From: Mariprofundaceae bacterium | Lineage (GTDB): Bacteria > Pseudomonadota > Zetaproteobacteria > Mariprofundales > Mariprofundaceae | Direction: 5' to 3' | Length of the DNA stretch: 32,197 nt | Assembly (NCBI GenBank): GCA_015488375.1 | Contig: WFNX01000067.1 | Location: 1 to 32,197 of the forward strand | Shown here: in pieces, positions 9,057 through 16,651 of the stretch | Position numbering within the stretch: position 1 is the first letter of the stretch | Layout of the letters: each line of letters opens with the position of its first letter | Made by a program: the position numbers and the translations under genes | The notes under the pieces: model-generated | Told to the model about the DNA's origin: nothing | Database searches by the model: none | What the model saw: only the letters and a program-made list of their open reading frames with translations

Positions 9057-10553
9057 TTAGCCCCCGGTGGAATGTTTCGGCCATGTCAGCACCGGCCTGC
9101 GTGCAGCCTGCGTTTCATCCAGTCGGCGGCGGATCGGATGCAGCGGGGCGGCATGCAGCGCCTCGGTATCGCCCTGCTCGCAGGCCGCGGCAATCTCCAG
9201 CATGGCATCGCAGAAGGCATCGATGGCCTGGCGCGACTCGGTTTCCGTGGGCTCGATCAGCATTGCGCCATGCACGATGAGTGGGAAATAGACCGTCATC
9301 GGATGGAAGCCGAGATCGATCAGGCGCTTGGCGATATCCAGCGTTTTCACGCCGTGGCGGTTCTGATGGGCGTCGGTGAGCAGGCATTCATGTTTGCACA
9401 GTCCCGGGAACGGCACATGGTAGGCGCTTTCAAGGCGATGCAGCATGTAATTGGCATTGAGCACGGCATCCTCGGCAATGCGGTGGATATGCTCCCGGCC
9501 GAAGGCCGCGATATAGGCCGTGGCGCGCAGCAACACGCCGACCTGACCCAGCGAGCCGAACACCGGGCCGATGCTGGCCTCGTCCTCATGCACGATGCGA
9601 TAGGCGTCCTTCGCCTTTTCGATGCGCGGCACGGGAAGAAACGGCGCCAGCGTATCGTTGACGGCGACAGGGCCTGCGCCCGGTCCGCCGCCGCCATGCG
9701 GCGTGGAGAACGTCTTGTGCACATTGATGTGCAGACAGTCGATGCCCATATCGCCGGGGCGTGCCTTGCCGACAATGGCGTTGAGGTTGGCGCCGTCACC
9801 ATAGACGAGGCCGCCGGCTTCATGCACAAGATGGCAGATTTCCGCGATATTGGATTCGAAATGCCCCGTCGTGTTCGGGTTGGTCAGCATCAGCGCCGCG
9901 ACTTCGTCGTTCAGATGCGCGCGCAATACTTCCAGATCAATCTGGCCATTGGCTGCCGACTTGATTTCCACGGTTTTCATGCCGGCCAGGGCGGCTGAGG
10001 CCGGATTGGTGCCATGGGCCGAATCGGGCACGAGCACGATGCGCCGCTTGTGGTCGCCGCGCTTATCATGCCAGGCGCGGATCATCATAATGCCGAGAAG
10101 CTCGCCGTGCGCGCCGGCGGCCGGCTGCAGGCTTACATGCGGCAGGCCGGAAATCTCGCCCAGCGCATGCTGCAGCTGGTAGAGCAGGGCCAGCGCCCCC
10201 TGCACCGTATCTTCCGGCTGATCGGGATGAATATGTGCCAGCCCCGGCAGGCGCACCAGCTGTTCGTTGATGCGCGGGTTATATTTCATCGTGCAGGAAC
10301 CGAGCGGATAGAAGCCGGTTTCGATGCCGTGATTCCATTGTGACAGGCGCACGAAATGGCGTACGGTTTCCGGCTCGGACAGGCCCGGAATGCCGGCCTC
10401 CTCGTTGCGCAGGAAAGCCTGCAATGCGGCCGGCGCCTCGGCATCCGCAAGCCCTGGCAGGGCAATGGCCTCGCTGGCGCGGTGCGCGCGCTCAAACAGC
10501 AACGGCTCTTCATGCATCAGGCCGCGCGTGCCGGAATAGTTCGCTGCATTCAT
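9057..10553 (-). CDS. gcvPB: Glycine dehydrogenase (decarboxylating) subunit 2
   Basis: This is the catalytic half of the split P-protein of the glycine cleavage system. It decarboxylates glycine on PLP and passes the aminomethyl group to the lipoyl arm of GcvH. It is 498 residues long. The PLP-binding lysine is K280 in NVHKTFSTPHGGGGPG, and the glycine-rich loop GGGGPGAGP follows directly. N-terminal GFYPLGSCTMKYNP and PDSAHGTNPASA are diagnostic of subunit 2. It overlaps gcvPA by 4 nt (ATGA), as expected for a heterodimer made in equal amounts. Two-subunit P-proteins replace the single ~950-residue GcvP of E. coli in many bacteria and archaea. Confidence 0.97.
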   Translation of the reverse strand: MNAANYSGTRGLMHEEPLLFERAHRASEAIALPGLADAEAPAALQAFLRNEEAGIPGLSEPETVRHFVRLSQWNHGIETGFYPLGSCTMKYNPRINEQLVRLPGLAHIHPDQPEDTVQGALALLYQLQHALGEISGLPHVSLQPAAGAHGELLGIMMIRAWHDKRGDHKRRIVLVPDSAHGTNPASAALAGMKTVEIKSAANGQIDLEVLRAHLNDEVAALMLTNPNTTGHFESNIAEICHLVHEAGGLVYGDGANLNAIVGKARPGDMGIDCLHINVHKTFSTPHGGGGPGAGPVAVNDTLAPFLPVPRIEKAKDAYRIVHEDEASIGPVFGSLGQVGVLLRATAYIAAFGREHIHRIAEDAVLNANYMLHRLESAYHVPFPGLCKHECLLTDAHQNRHGVKTLDIAKRLIDLGFHPMTVYFPLIVHGAMLIEPTETESRQAIDAFCDAMLEIAAACEQGDTEALHAAPLHPIRRRLDETQAARRPVLTWPKHSTGG

Positions 10554-11896
10554 GTGCTTTGCTCCAGAATGGTCAGGTAGTCGGCGATGTCCTCTGCCTC
10601 GGTCATCTCCGTTGTGGCGACAAGCAGGTGGCGGTTATCGGCGGTCGTATCGATCTGCTCCAGCGCGATACCGGCGAAGATGCCCGCTTTCCTCGCCGCA
10701 GTCAGGAAACCCTGTCGCGCCTCATGATCGCGGAAGCTGAGCACGGTTTCATTGTAGCGCGGTCCTCTCGCGGCGCTGATCTGTGGCGGCAGGCCCTGTA
10801 CCAGCCGCTCAAGCGCGGCCGCGCTGCGCAGGGCGACTTCGCGCAGGCCGGCATCGCCGAGCAGGGCCAGATAGCAGGCGTTGGCCGTACACATCAGGCC
10901 CTGATTGGAGCAGATGTTGCTGGTTGCCTTCTCCCGGCGGATATGCTGTTCGCGTGTGGACAGCGTGAGTACGAAGCCGCGCTTGCCGTCGGCATCCTCG
11001 GTCATGCCGCAGACGCGACCGGGCATCTGGCGAACGAATTTCTGCTTGCAGGCAAACAGGCCGATATGCGGCCCGCCCAAGCCCATCGGAATGCCCAAAG
11101 CCTGACCGGAGCCGACGACGATATCGGCGCCCATGGCGCCGGGCGGCGTGATCAGGCCGAAGGCCGTGGCATCGGAAAAGGCCACGACCAGCAGCGCGCC
11201 ATGCGCATCGCAGGCCCGGCGCAGCTCGCCAAGGTCGTAAACCGAGCCGTAGAAATCCGGGTATTGCACGATGATGCAGGCCGTTTCGTCATCAATGGCG
11301 GTCGCCAGTGCCGCGCCATCGGTGTCAAACTCCGGGCAGGGAAGCGCGTTGACCTGGCCATCCAGCCTTGAGAGGTATTGCGCGGTGACGGCGCGATAAC
11401 GCGGATTGAGGCTATGGGCCAGCAGCACCTTGCCGCGGCGGGTGATGCGCCGCGCCATCAGCGCGGCTTCGGCCGTGGCCGTGGCCGCATCGTACATCGA
11501 GGCATTGGCCACCTCCATGCCGGTCAGCCGCGCGATCATGGTCTGAAACTCGAACAGCGCCTGCAGCGTGCCCTGCGAGATTTCCGGCTGATAGGGGGTA
11601 TAGGCCGTGAGGAATTCACCGCGCGAAATCACGTAATCGACGACGGCGGGAATGAAATGATGGTAGGTGCCGCCCCCAAGGAAATAGCGATGGTTGCCGG
11701 TATGCCGGTTGCTTTCCGCGGCCTCGGTGAAGGCGCGGATGATGGCCGCTTCGCTGGCCGCCGGCGGCAGCTTAAGGCTGCCCGGCGCGATATGGAACTC
11801 GCGCGGGATATCGGCAAACAGGGCGTCAATGGCATTGACGCCCATGGCCTGCAGCATTTGCCTGCGATCATCATCGGTATGGGGAAGGAAACGCAT
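10550..11896 (-). CDS. gcvPA: Glycine dehydrogenase (decarboxylating) subunit 1
   Basis: This 448-residue protein is the N-terminal half of the split glycine cleavage P-protein. It shares the PLP fold but lacks the Schiff-base lysine, which lies in subunit 2. The N-terminus RFLPHTDDDRRQMLQAMGV is characteristic, and FLGGGTYHHFIPAVVDYVISRGEFLTAYTPYQPEISQG is the family hallmark stretch (split here: FLGGGTYHHFIPAV, then TPYQPEISQGTLQ). NASMYDAATATAEA and EKATSNICSNQGL are also conserved. The ATG at 11896 follows gcvH by 52 nt, an interval that contains a 16-bp perfect palindrome. The stop overlaps the gcvPB start. Confidence 0.97.
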   Translation of the reverse strand: MRFLPHTDDDRRQMLQAMGVNAIDALFADIPREFHIAPGSLKLPPAASEAAIIRAFTEAAESNRHTGNHRYFLGGGTYHHFIPAVVDYVISRGEFLTAYTPYQPEISQGTLQALFEFQTMIARLTGMEVANASMYDAATATAEAALMARRITRRGKVLLAHSLNPRYRAVTAQYLSRLDGQVNALPCPEFDTDGAALATAIDDETACIIVQYPDFYGSVYDLGELRRACDAHGALLVVAFSDATAFGLITPPGAMGADIVVGSGQALGIPMGLGGPHIGLFACKQKFVRQMPGRVCGMTEDADGKRGFVLTLSTREQHIRREKATSNICSNQGLMCTANACYLALLGDAGLREVALRSAAALERLVQGLPPQISAARGPRYNETVLSFRDHEARQGFLTAARKAGIFAGIALEQIDTTADNRHLLVATTEMTEAEDIADYLTILEQST

Positions 11897-11923
11897 GATT
11901 ATGCCTCGGTTACGGGATCAGGC

Positions 11924-11939
11924 GGCCTGCGCGCAGGCC
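11924..11939. repeat. Perfect 16-bp palindrome between gcvH and gcvPA
   Basis: The 16 bases GGCCTGCGCGCAGGCC are self-complementary and would form a GC-rich hairpin in the operon mRNA. No T-run follows on the minus strand, so it is not a classical terminator. A transcript-processing or stability element that sets the GcvH-to-GcvP ratio is one possibility; chance in GC-rich DNA is another. Confidence 0.5.
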
Positions 11940-11948
11940 ACGGCAGTC

Positions 11949-12323
11949 TTATTCTTCGAGATAAGTGGTGTAGGTGGCCTCATCGAGCAGTTCGGCGGTT
12001 TCGCCGTTCATGCGCACTTTGGCGATCCAGCCTTCGCCATAGGCGTCGGTATTGACTTTTTCCGGCTCGGATTCCAGCAGGGTGTTGACCTCGATCACTT
12101 CACCGCCAACCGGCGCATAGACATCGGATACGGCCTTGACCGATTCGACCACGGCGAAGGCTTCGCCCGGCGCAAGCTGGCGGCCGATTTCCGGCAATTC
12201 CACGAAGACGATATCGCCCAGCGCTTCCTGGGCATGATCGGTGATGCCCAGCGTGGCCGTATCGCCCTCGATGCGAACCCATTCGTGTTCCTTGGTGTAT
12301 TGCAAATCTGCAGGAATGGTCAT
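11949..12323 (-). CDS. gcvH: Glycine cleavage system H protein
   Basis: GcvH is the small lipoyl carrier that shuttles the aminomethyl group between the P and T proteins and is reoxidised by the L protein. The 124-residue product has the lipoylation lysine K63 in [19 protein letters not shown], one position from the E. coli site. It also has the N-terminal [10 protein letters not shown] and the [12 protein letters not shown] loop typical of the family. It lies 62 nt after gcvT and 52 nt before gcvPA on the minus strand, inside the folD-gcv operon. No lipoyl synthase or ligase gene is in the window. Confidence 0.97.
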   Translation of the reverse strand: MTIPADLQYTKEHEWVRIEGDTATLGITDHAQEALGDIVFVELPEIGRQLAPGEAFAVVESVKAVSDVYAPVGGEVIEVNTLLESEPEKVNTDAYGEGWIAKVRMNGETAELLDEATYTTYLEE

Positions 12324-12385
12324 GATTTATACTCCCTGGTGATGATCGGCGGATGGGCCAAGCATAGCAAGCCTGCCCGCCTCAG

Positions 12386-13477
12386 CTACGATTTTTTTAC
12401 CCGGCTGCGCACAAACGGCGTCCGCGTGCGTTCGGCGGCAATGCGCCGGCCGCGGATTTCGACGGAAAACTCGCCAGTCTCGGCATGTTCCGGCTGCACA
12501 TAGGCCAGCGCAATGCCGCCGGCTATCGGGCTGAACATGCCTGAGATCACTTCACCTGTGGCGGCATCGCCGGCAAAGACGCGGTAATGCTCGCGCGGAA
12601 TGCCGCGGCCGGTCAGCTTCAGTGCGATCAGGCAGCGCTCCGGCCCCTGCTCGCGGCGGGCCCGCACGGCATCGCGGCCGATGAAATCGCCCTTGTCCAG
12701 CTTCGTAATCCACATCAGTTTCGCCTCTACCGGCGTTACCTGATCGGAAATTTCGTGACCGTACAGCGCATAGCCCATCTCGGTGCGCAGCATATCGCGC
12801 GCGGCAAGCCCGATCGGCCTGGCTCCTGCCGCCAGCAATGCGCGCCACAGCGGCACGGCCAGCGCATTGGGGAGATACAGCTCGAAGCCGTCTTCGCCGG
12901 TATAGCCGGTGCGCGAAATCATCACCGCATGGTCATCGATCTCGGTGGTCGCAAAGCGGTAATAGCCGATGCCTGCCAGATTGATATTCACCAATGGCTG
13001 CAGGGTGGACTGGGCCTGTTCGCCCTGCAGGGCCAGCAGCGTGGTCGCATCGGATTCATCGCATACGCTGACCCTAAAGGGCGCGGTTTCGCGTTGCAGA
13101 TGCGCCAGGTCCTTGTGGCGGTTGGCGGCATTGATGCACAGGTAGTATTCGTCGTCCGAGAGCTTGTAGGTGGTGATGTCATCGATGAAGCCGCCTTCAT
13201 TGTTGAGCAGGGCGGAATATTGCACCTGTCCTTCCGTCAGGCGACTCACGTCATTACTCGTGACATATTGCAAAAAGGCCAGCGCATCCGGCCCCTGCAC
13301 GCGCACCTGCCCCATATGCGAGATATCGAACAGGCCGCAGCCGCCATCGCGGACGATATGATATTCCTTCAGTGCACCGGCCGGGTACTGCACCGGCATT
13401 TCAAAGCCGGCGAACGGCACCATCTTGCCGCCGGCGCTGCCATGTTCGTCAAACAGGGGTGTGCGGGCGAGTGTCAT
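12386..13477 (-). CDS. gcvT: Glycine cleavage system T protein (aminomethyltransferase)
   Basis: GcvT releases ammonia from the aminomethyl-lipoyl H protein and transfers the methylene group to tetrahydrofolate, giving 5,10-methylene-THF. The 363-residue product matches the usual length. It opens [29 protein letters not shown] and contains [28 protein letters not shown] and [20 protein letters not shown], all strongly conserved. The frame is open far upstream, but the ATG at 13477 starts at the family position and overlaps the folD stop (ATGA), so I take it as the start. FolD uses the methylene-THF made here, which fits the coupling. Confidence 0.97.
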   Translation of the reverse strand: MTLARTPLFDEHGSAGGKMVPFAGFEMPVQYPAGALKEYHIVRDGGCGLFDISHMGQVRVQGPDALAFLQYVTSNDVSRLTEGQVQYSALLNNEGGFIDDITTYKLSDDEYYLCINAANRHKDLAHLQRETAPFRVSVCDESDATTLLALQGEQAQSTLQPLVNINLAGIGYYRFATTEIDDHAVMISRTGYTGEDGFELYLPNALAVPLWRALLAAGARPIGLAARDMLRTEMGYALYGHEISDQVTPVEAKLMWITKLDKGDFIGRDAVRARREQGPERCLIALKLTGRGIPREHYRVFAGDAATGEVISGMFSPIAGGIALAYVQPEHAETGEFSVEIRGRRIAAERTRTPFVRSRVKKS

Positions 13478-14337
13478 GCGGCATCTCCCAGATGGGTTTT
13501 GAAGGACTGGACGGTGTTGGCCAGCAGCATCGTGATGGTCATCGGGCCGACGCCGCCCGGCACCGGCGTGATCCAGGCCGCGCGCCGGCTGGCGGTGGCG
13601 AAATCGACATCGCCGGTCAGGCTGCCGTCGGGCAGGCGGTGGATGCCCACATCGATGACGATGGCGCCGGGCTTGATCCATTCGCCGCGAATCAGGCCCT
13701 GCCTGCCGGCGGCGGCCACGACGATATCCGCGCGCGCGATATGCGCTTGCAGATCGCGGGTAAAGCGATGGCAGACCGTGACCGTGGCCCCGGCCAGCAG
13801 CAGTTCCAGCGCCATCGGACGGCCGACGATATTGGAGGCGCCGACAATGACGCATTCCTTGCCGTGCAGATCCTCGCCGGTTTCCTCCAGCAGCTTCATG
13901 CAGCCATAGGGGGTGCAGGAGCGCAGAGCGGGCTTGCGCGCGGCCAGCCGGCCGAGGTTGTAGGGATGAAAGCCATCGACATCCTTGCCCGGATCGATGG
14001 CCTCGATGATGGTCTCCGGGTTGATATGCTCGGGGACCGGAAGCTGGACAAGGATGCCATCCACCTTCGGATCCTGATTCAGTTCCGAAATCAGGCCGAG
14101 CAGATGCTGCTGGCTGGTCTCGGCCGGCAGCTCGTGCGAGAATGAACGAATGCCGATTTGTTTGCAGGCGGATTTCTTGTTGCGCACATACACGTGCGAG
14201 GCCGGATCGTCGCCGACGAGGATGACGGCGAGCCCCGGCGCGCGGCCGTGCTTCTCCGTCAGGGCGGTCACATCGTCCGCCAGTGTGCTGCGCAGGCGCG
14301 ATGCCAGCGCTTTGCCATCCAGGATTTGTGCTTTCAT
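13474..14337 (-). CDS. folD: Bifunctional methylene-THF dehydrogenase / methenyl-THF cyclohydrolase
   Basis: FolD converts 5,10-methylene-THF to 10-formyl-THF with NADP, supplying purine and fMet synthesis. From the ATG at 14337 it is 287 residues, the usual size. Y50 and K54 in [16 protein letters not shown] then fall exactly at the catalytic numbering of E. coli FolD, which supports this start over the upstream TTG (14376) and ATG (14349). Other hallmarks: [14 protein letters not shown], the dinucleotide motif [25 protein letters not shown] (short form [11 protein letters not shown]), and [15 protein letters not shown] near the end. It is probably the first gene of the folD-gcvT-gcvH-gcvPA-gcvPB operon. 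Its promoter must lie in or near the kinase relic at 14388-14630. I see no glycine riboswitch upstream. Confidence 0.97.
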   Translation of the reverse strand: MKAQILDGKALASRLRSTLADDVTALTEKHGRAPGLAVILVGDDPASHVYVRNKKSACKQIGIRSFSHELPAETSQQHLLGLISELNQDPKVDGILVQLPVPEHINPETIIEAIDPGKDVDGFHPYNLGRLAARKPALRSCTPYGCMKLLEETGEDLHGKECVIVGASNIVGRPMALELLLAGATVTVCHRFTRDLQAHIARADIVVAAAGRQGLIRGEWIKPGAIVIDVGIHRLPDGSLTGDVDFATASRRAAWITPVPGGVGPMTITMLLANTVQSFKTHLGDAA

Positions 14338-14387
14338 AAGACCGCGCATTGTTGCAGCAAGCGGCGTTTCAGACAATGATAAGCTGC

Positions 14388-14630
14388 ATGCGAATCGGGA
14401 TTGAGCCGGGGTGCACGAAAACGGAGCTGATTGCGCTGGGTGACGAGGGTCTGGAGCGCCGGGGCGCGGCTGTGGGTAACGCGGCTTGTCAGGCGGTGAT
14501 GGCGGACTATTGTGCGCGGCTGGCGCTGGCCGGGGTGATCAATATTCTGGATCCGGATGCGATCGTGCCGGGCGGAGGACTGTCGAACATGGATATAGTA
14601 TATGAGGCCGTGCCGGCGCAGTGGAGGTGA
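14388..14630 (+). pseudogene. Relic of a ROK-family sugar kinase with internal deletion
   Basis: An 80-codon frame fuses the two ends of a ~300-residue ROK kinase (fructokinase/N-acetylglucosamine kinase type). Residues 1-25 ([20 protein letters not shown]) correspond to the phosphate-binding start that normally reads IGIDLGGTKTE. Residues about 35-75 ([20 protein letters not shown] then GGLSNMD) match the C-terminal region NILDPDVIVLGGGMSN. The catalytic Asp segment, the CxCGxxGC zinc site and most of both lobes are missing. Surviving motifs carry damaging changes: DLGG to EPGC, and VLGGG to VPGGG. It cannot be an active kinase. It sits between divergent folD and the glyoxalase-fold gene, whose ribosome-binding site overlaps its stop codon. 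Confidence 0.85.
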
Positions 14631-14634
14631 GGGC

Positions 14635-14994
14635 ATGAAACTGATGCATATGGGGCTCTTGGTGTCCGATCTTGCGCGGGCGGCACGGTTTTATGAACAG
14701 GTGCTGGGGCTATGCCGCATTCCCCGGCCGGCGCTGGATTTTGCCGGCATCTGGTACGGCCTGGATGAGGGGCAGGCCCTGCATCTGATGCAGCTGGAGA
14801 ATCCGTATGCGCATTGCGCCCTGCCGGCGCATGGCGGGCGGGATCGGCACATGGCCCTGCAGGTGGAGGACCTGGCGGCGGTCCGGCTGCGTCTGGAGCG
14901 GGCCGGCATCCCCTATACGCTGAGCCGTTCGGGCCGGGCGGCCCTGTTCTGCCGGGATCCGGACGGCAATGCGATCGAGCTGATGCAGGCCTGA
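14635..14994 (+). CDS. VOC-superfamily (glyoxalase/dioxygenase fold) protein
   Basis: The 119-residue protein has the paired beta-alpha-beta-beta-beta modules of the vicinal-oxygen-chelate superfamily. Candidate metal ligands are H5 (LMHMGLLVSDLARAARFYEQ), H72 (DRHMALQVEDL) and E115 in the closing DPDGNAIELMQ, a typical VOC ending. Sequence alone does not separate glyoxalase I, a dioxygenase or a resistance protein; at this size it would act as a dimer. The ATG at 14635 follows a strong GGAGGTGAGGGC ribosome-binding site; upstream in-frame codons belong to the relic region. It converges with gshA, whose stop is 17 nt away. Because glyoxalases use glutathione, proximity to gshA is suggestive but not evidence. 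Confidence 0.85.
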   Translation: MKLMHMGLLVSDLARAARFYEQVLGLCRIPRPALDFAGIWYGLDEGQALHLMQLENPYAHCALPAHGGRDRHMALQVEDLAAVRLRLERAGIPYTLSRSGRAALFCRDPDGNAIELMQA

Positions 14995-15011
14995 GTGGTT
15001 CCAGGGGCTGG

Positions 15012-16355
15012 TTATTGGCGTCCCTGATGCAGGCTTTCGAAAAAGATGCGGTCGATATCTTCATGCCAGTCCTGATGCCAGGCCTTCAGCCAGCGTTCGG
15101 CCTGGGTCTGGCCGGATTCAACGGCATGGATAACCGGCGCCAGGAACAGACTTTCATCCTGTCCGGCATCATTGGTGATATGGATGCGCGCCAGTCCTGC
15201 GGCCGCGATATCCAGCATCTGCTCGCATAATTCCAGCACCGTGGTCTGGCGAAAGGGCGTGGCAAGTGCCGTGCGCGGCACGGCCTCGCGCAGGGCAAGA
15301 ACTTCGGCATGGCTCCAGTCGGCAATCATGTTCCAGGCGTGGTCTTCAGCTTGTGCATCATATAATAATCCTTTCCACAGGGCCGGCAGCGAACAGATCC
15401 ATGGCCAGGGACCGGCATCGGCGCCGCGCATTTCCAGATACTGTTTCAGACGCACGTCGGGGAACAACGTGGAGACATGCAGCTCCCAGTCGTCCATGCT
15501 CGGGTATTCGCCGGGCAGTTGTGCAAGTCTGCCCTGCATGAAATCACGGAAACTGGCGCCGGCGCAATCGATATAACGATTCTCGCGGATGATAAAATAC
15601 ATCGGCGCATCCAGTGCCCATTCGGTATAGGCGGCAAAGCCGAAATCCTCGGTAAATACACAGGCCGGGATGCCGGTGCGCCCGGGGTCGGTATCCAGCC
15701 AGCAGGCGGCGCGACGGGAGAGAAAACCGGAAGGCCTGCCGTTTTCAAACGGACTGGCTGCATACAGGGCTGTTACCAGCGGTTGCAGGCACATCGCGAT
15801 GCGCATTTTGCGCGCCATGTCGGCCTCATCGGAAAAATCGAGATTGGCCTGTACGGTGGCTGTGCGCAGCATCATGTCCAGGCCGCCATTGCCGACGCGG
15901 GGCATGTAGCGGCGCATGACCTCATAGCGGGCTTTCGGCATCCACGGGATAGCCTCGCGTGCCCATTTGGGCTGGAAGCCAAGGGCCAGAAAGCCGATGC
16001 CCAGTTCTTCCGTAGCCTGGTGCAGCAAATGCAGGTGGTCGGTCGTTTCCCGGCAGGTATCGAAGATGCTGTTTAATGGCGCGCCGGAAAGCTCCAGCTG
16101 GCCGCCTGGCTCCAGCGTGATCGATGCCATGCCCCGGCGCAGGCCGATGATGTGATCATTTTCCATGATCGGCTGCCAGTCTTCCCGGCACAGCATTTGT
16201 AGCAGCGCGCTGATGCTGCGCTCACCGGCATAGGGGATCGGACGCAGGGTTTCCTTGCAGAAGCCGATTTTTTCATGTTCGGTGCCGATGCGCCAGGCAT
16301 GTTTCGGTGTGCTGCCGCGGGCGAACCAGCCGGCCAGATCCTCGATGGTTAACAT
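15012..16355 (-). CDS. gshA: Glutamate-cysteine ligase, plant/proteobacterial type
   Basis: This enzyme joins glutamate and cysteine in the first, ATP-dependent step of glutathione synthesis. The 447-residue product contains WRIGTEHEKIGF near residue 21, the signature of the class shared by plants and many alpha- and other proteobacteria and distinct from E. coli GshA. Other conserved stretches are TLEPGGQLELSGAP, LGIGFLALGFQPKW, MLRTATVQANLDFSDE (which forms part of the active site), and ASPFENGRPSGFLSRRA. The ATG at 16355 is the first reasonable start. It diverges from the Cyc2-like gene, leaving 296 bp of shared upstream sequence. gshB is not in the window. Confidence 0.95.
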   Translation of the reverse strand: MLTIEDLAGWFARGSTPKHAWRIGTEHEKIGFCKETLRPIPYAGERSISALLQMLCREDWQPIMENDHIIGLRRGMASITLEPGGQLELSGAPLNSIFDTCRETTDHLHLLHQATEELGIGFLALGFQPKWAREAIPWMPKARYEVMRRYMPRVGNGGLDMMLRTATVQANLDFSDEADMARKMRIAMCLQPLVTALYAASPFENGRPSGFLSRRAACWLDTDPGRTGIPACVFTEDFGFAAYTEWALDAPMYFIIRENRYIDCAGASFRDFMQGRLAQLPGEYPSMDDWELHVSTLFPDVRLKQYLEMRGADAGPWPWICSLPALWKGLLYDAQAEDHAWNMIADWSHAEVLALREAVPRTALATPFRQTTVLELCEQMLDIAAAGLARIHITNDAGQDESLFLAPVIHAVESGQTQAERWLKAWHQDWHEDIDRIFFESLHQGRQ

Positions 16356-16534
16356 CGCGTCATGCTAACCCGGATTTTTCATGATGACCATGCGCCGGGA
16401 CAGGGAAGGTCGAGGGCTTTGAAGCACGGGGTTGCCGCGCGAAGGGGCCGGAGGCGGGAGCGCGATGTATATACTACTGCGCGTGGCGGGTGTTGCAAAA
16501 TGACACACGCCCGGTGTGGCGTGTTGACACTGAA

Positions 16535-16550
16535 TGTGAGGGGGGTCACA
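16535..16550. promoter_or_regulatory. Perfect CRP-type palindrome upstream of the Cyc2-like gene
   Basis: The bases TGTGAGGGGGGTCACA match the CRP half-site pair TGTGA-N6-TCACA exactly, with flanking AA and TT-like bases also in place. It lies 101 nt before the cytochrome-porin start and 180 nt before gshA. A consensus TTGACA (16524-16529) abuts it, but I find no good -10 box 17 nt after that. A weak extended -10 (TGCTTTGAT, 16579-16587) lies further down. A CRP/FNR-family regulator is the obvious reader; whether it activates or represses cannot be told. Confidence 0.55.
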
Positions 16551-16651
16551 GTTGCGCAGTCTTCCCGGAAGGAATGCGTGCTTTGATGCATGACGGAGGG
16601 GAAAGAAACAAATGGCTCTGCGGAGTCAAATTTTTGGAGGAAATTACAGAT

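Noticed and set aside
12386-13855. Long gcvT frame starting inside folD
   Set aside because: The first ~126 codons are an out-of-frame reading of folD; the T-protein sequence begins at 13477 with an ATGA overlap.
16483-16499. A sigma-54-like TGGC...TTGC element upstream of the cytochrome-porin
   Set aside because: The GG-to-GC spacing is two bases too short for a functional -24/-12 promoter.
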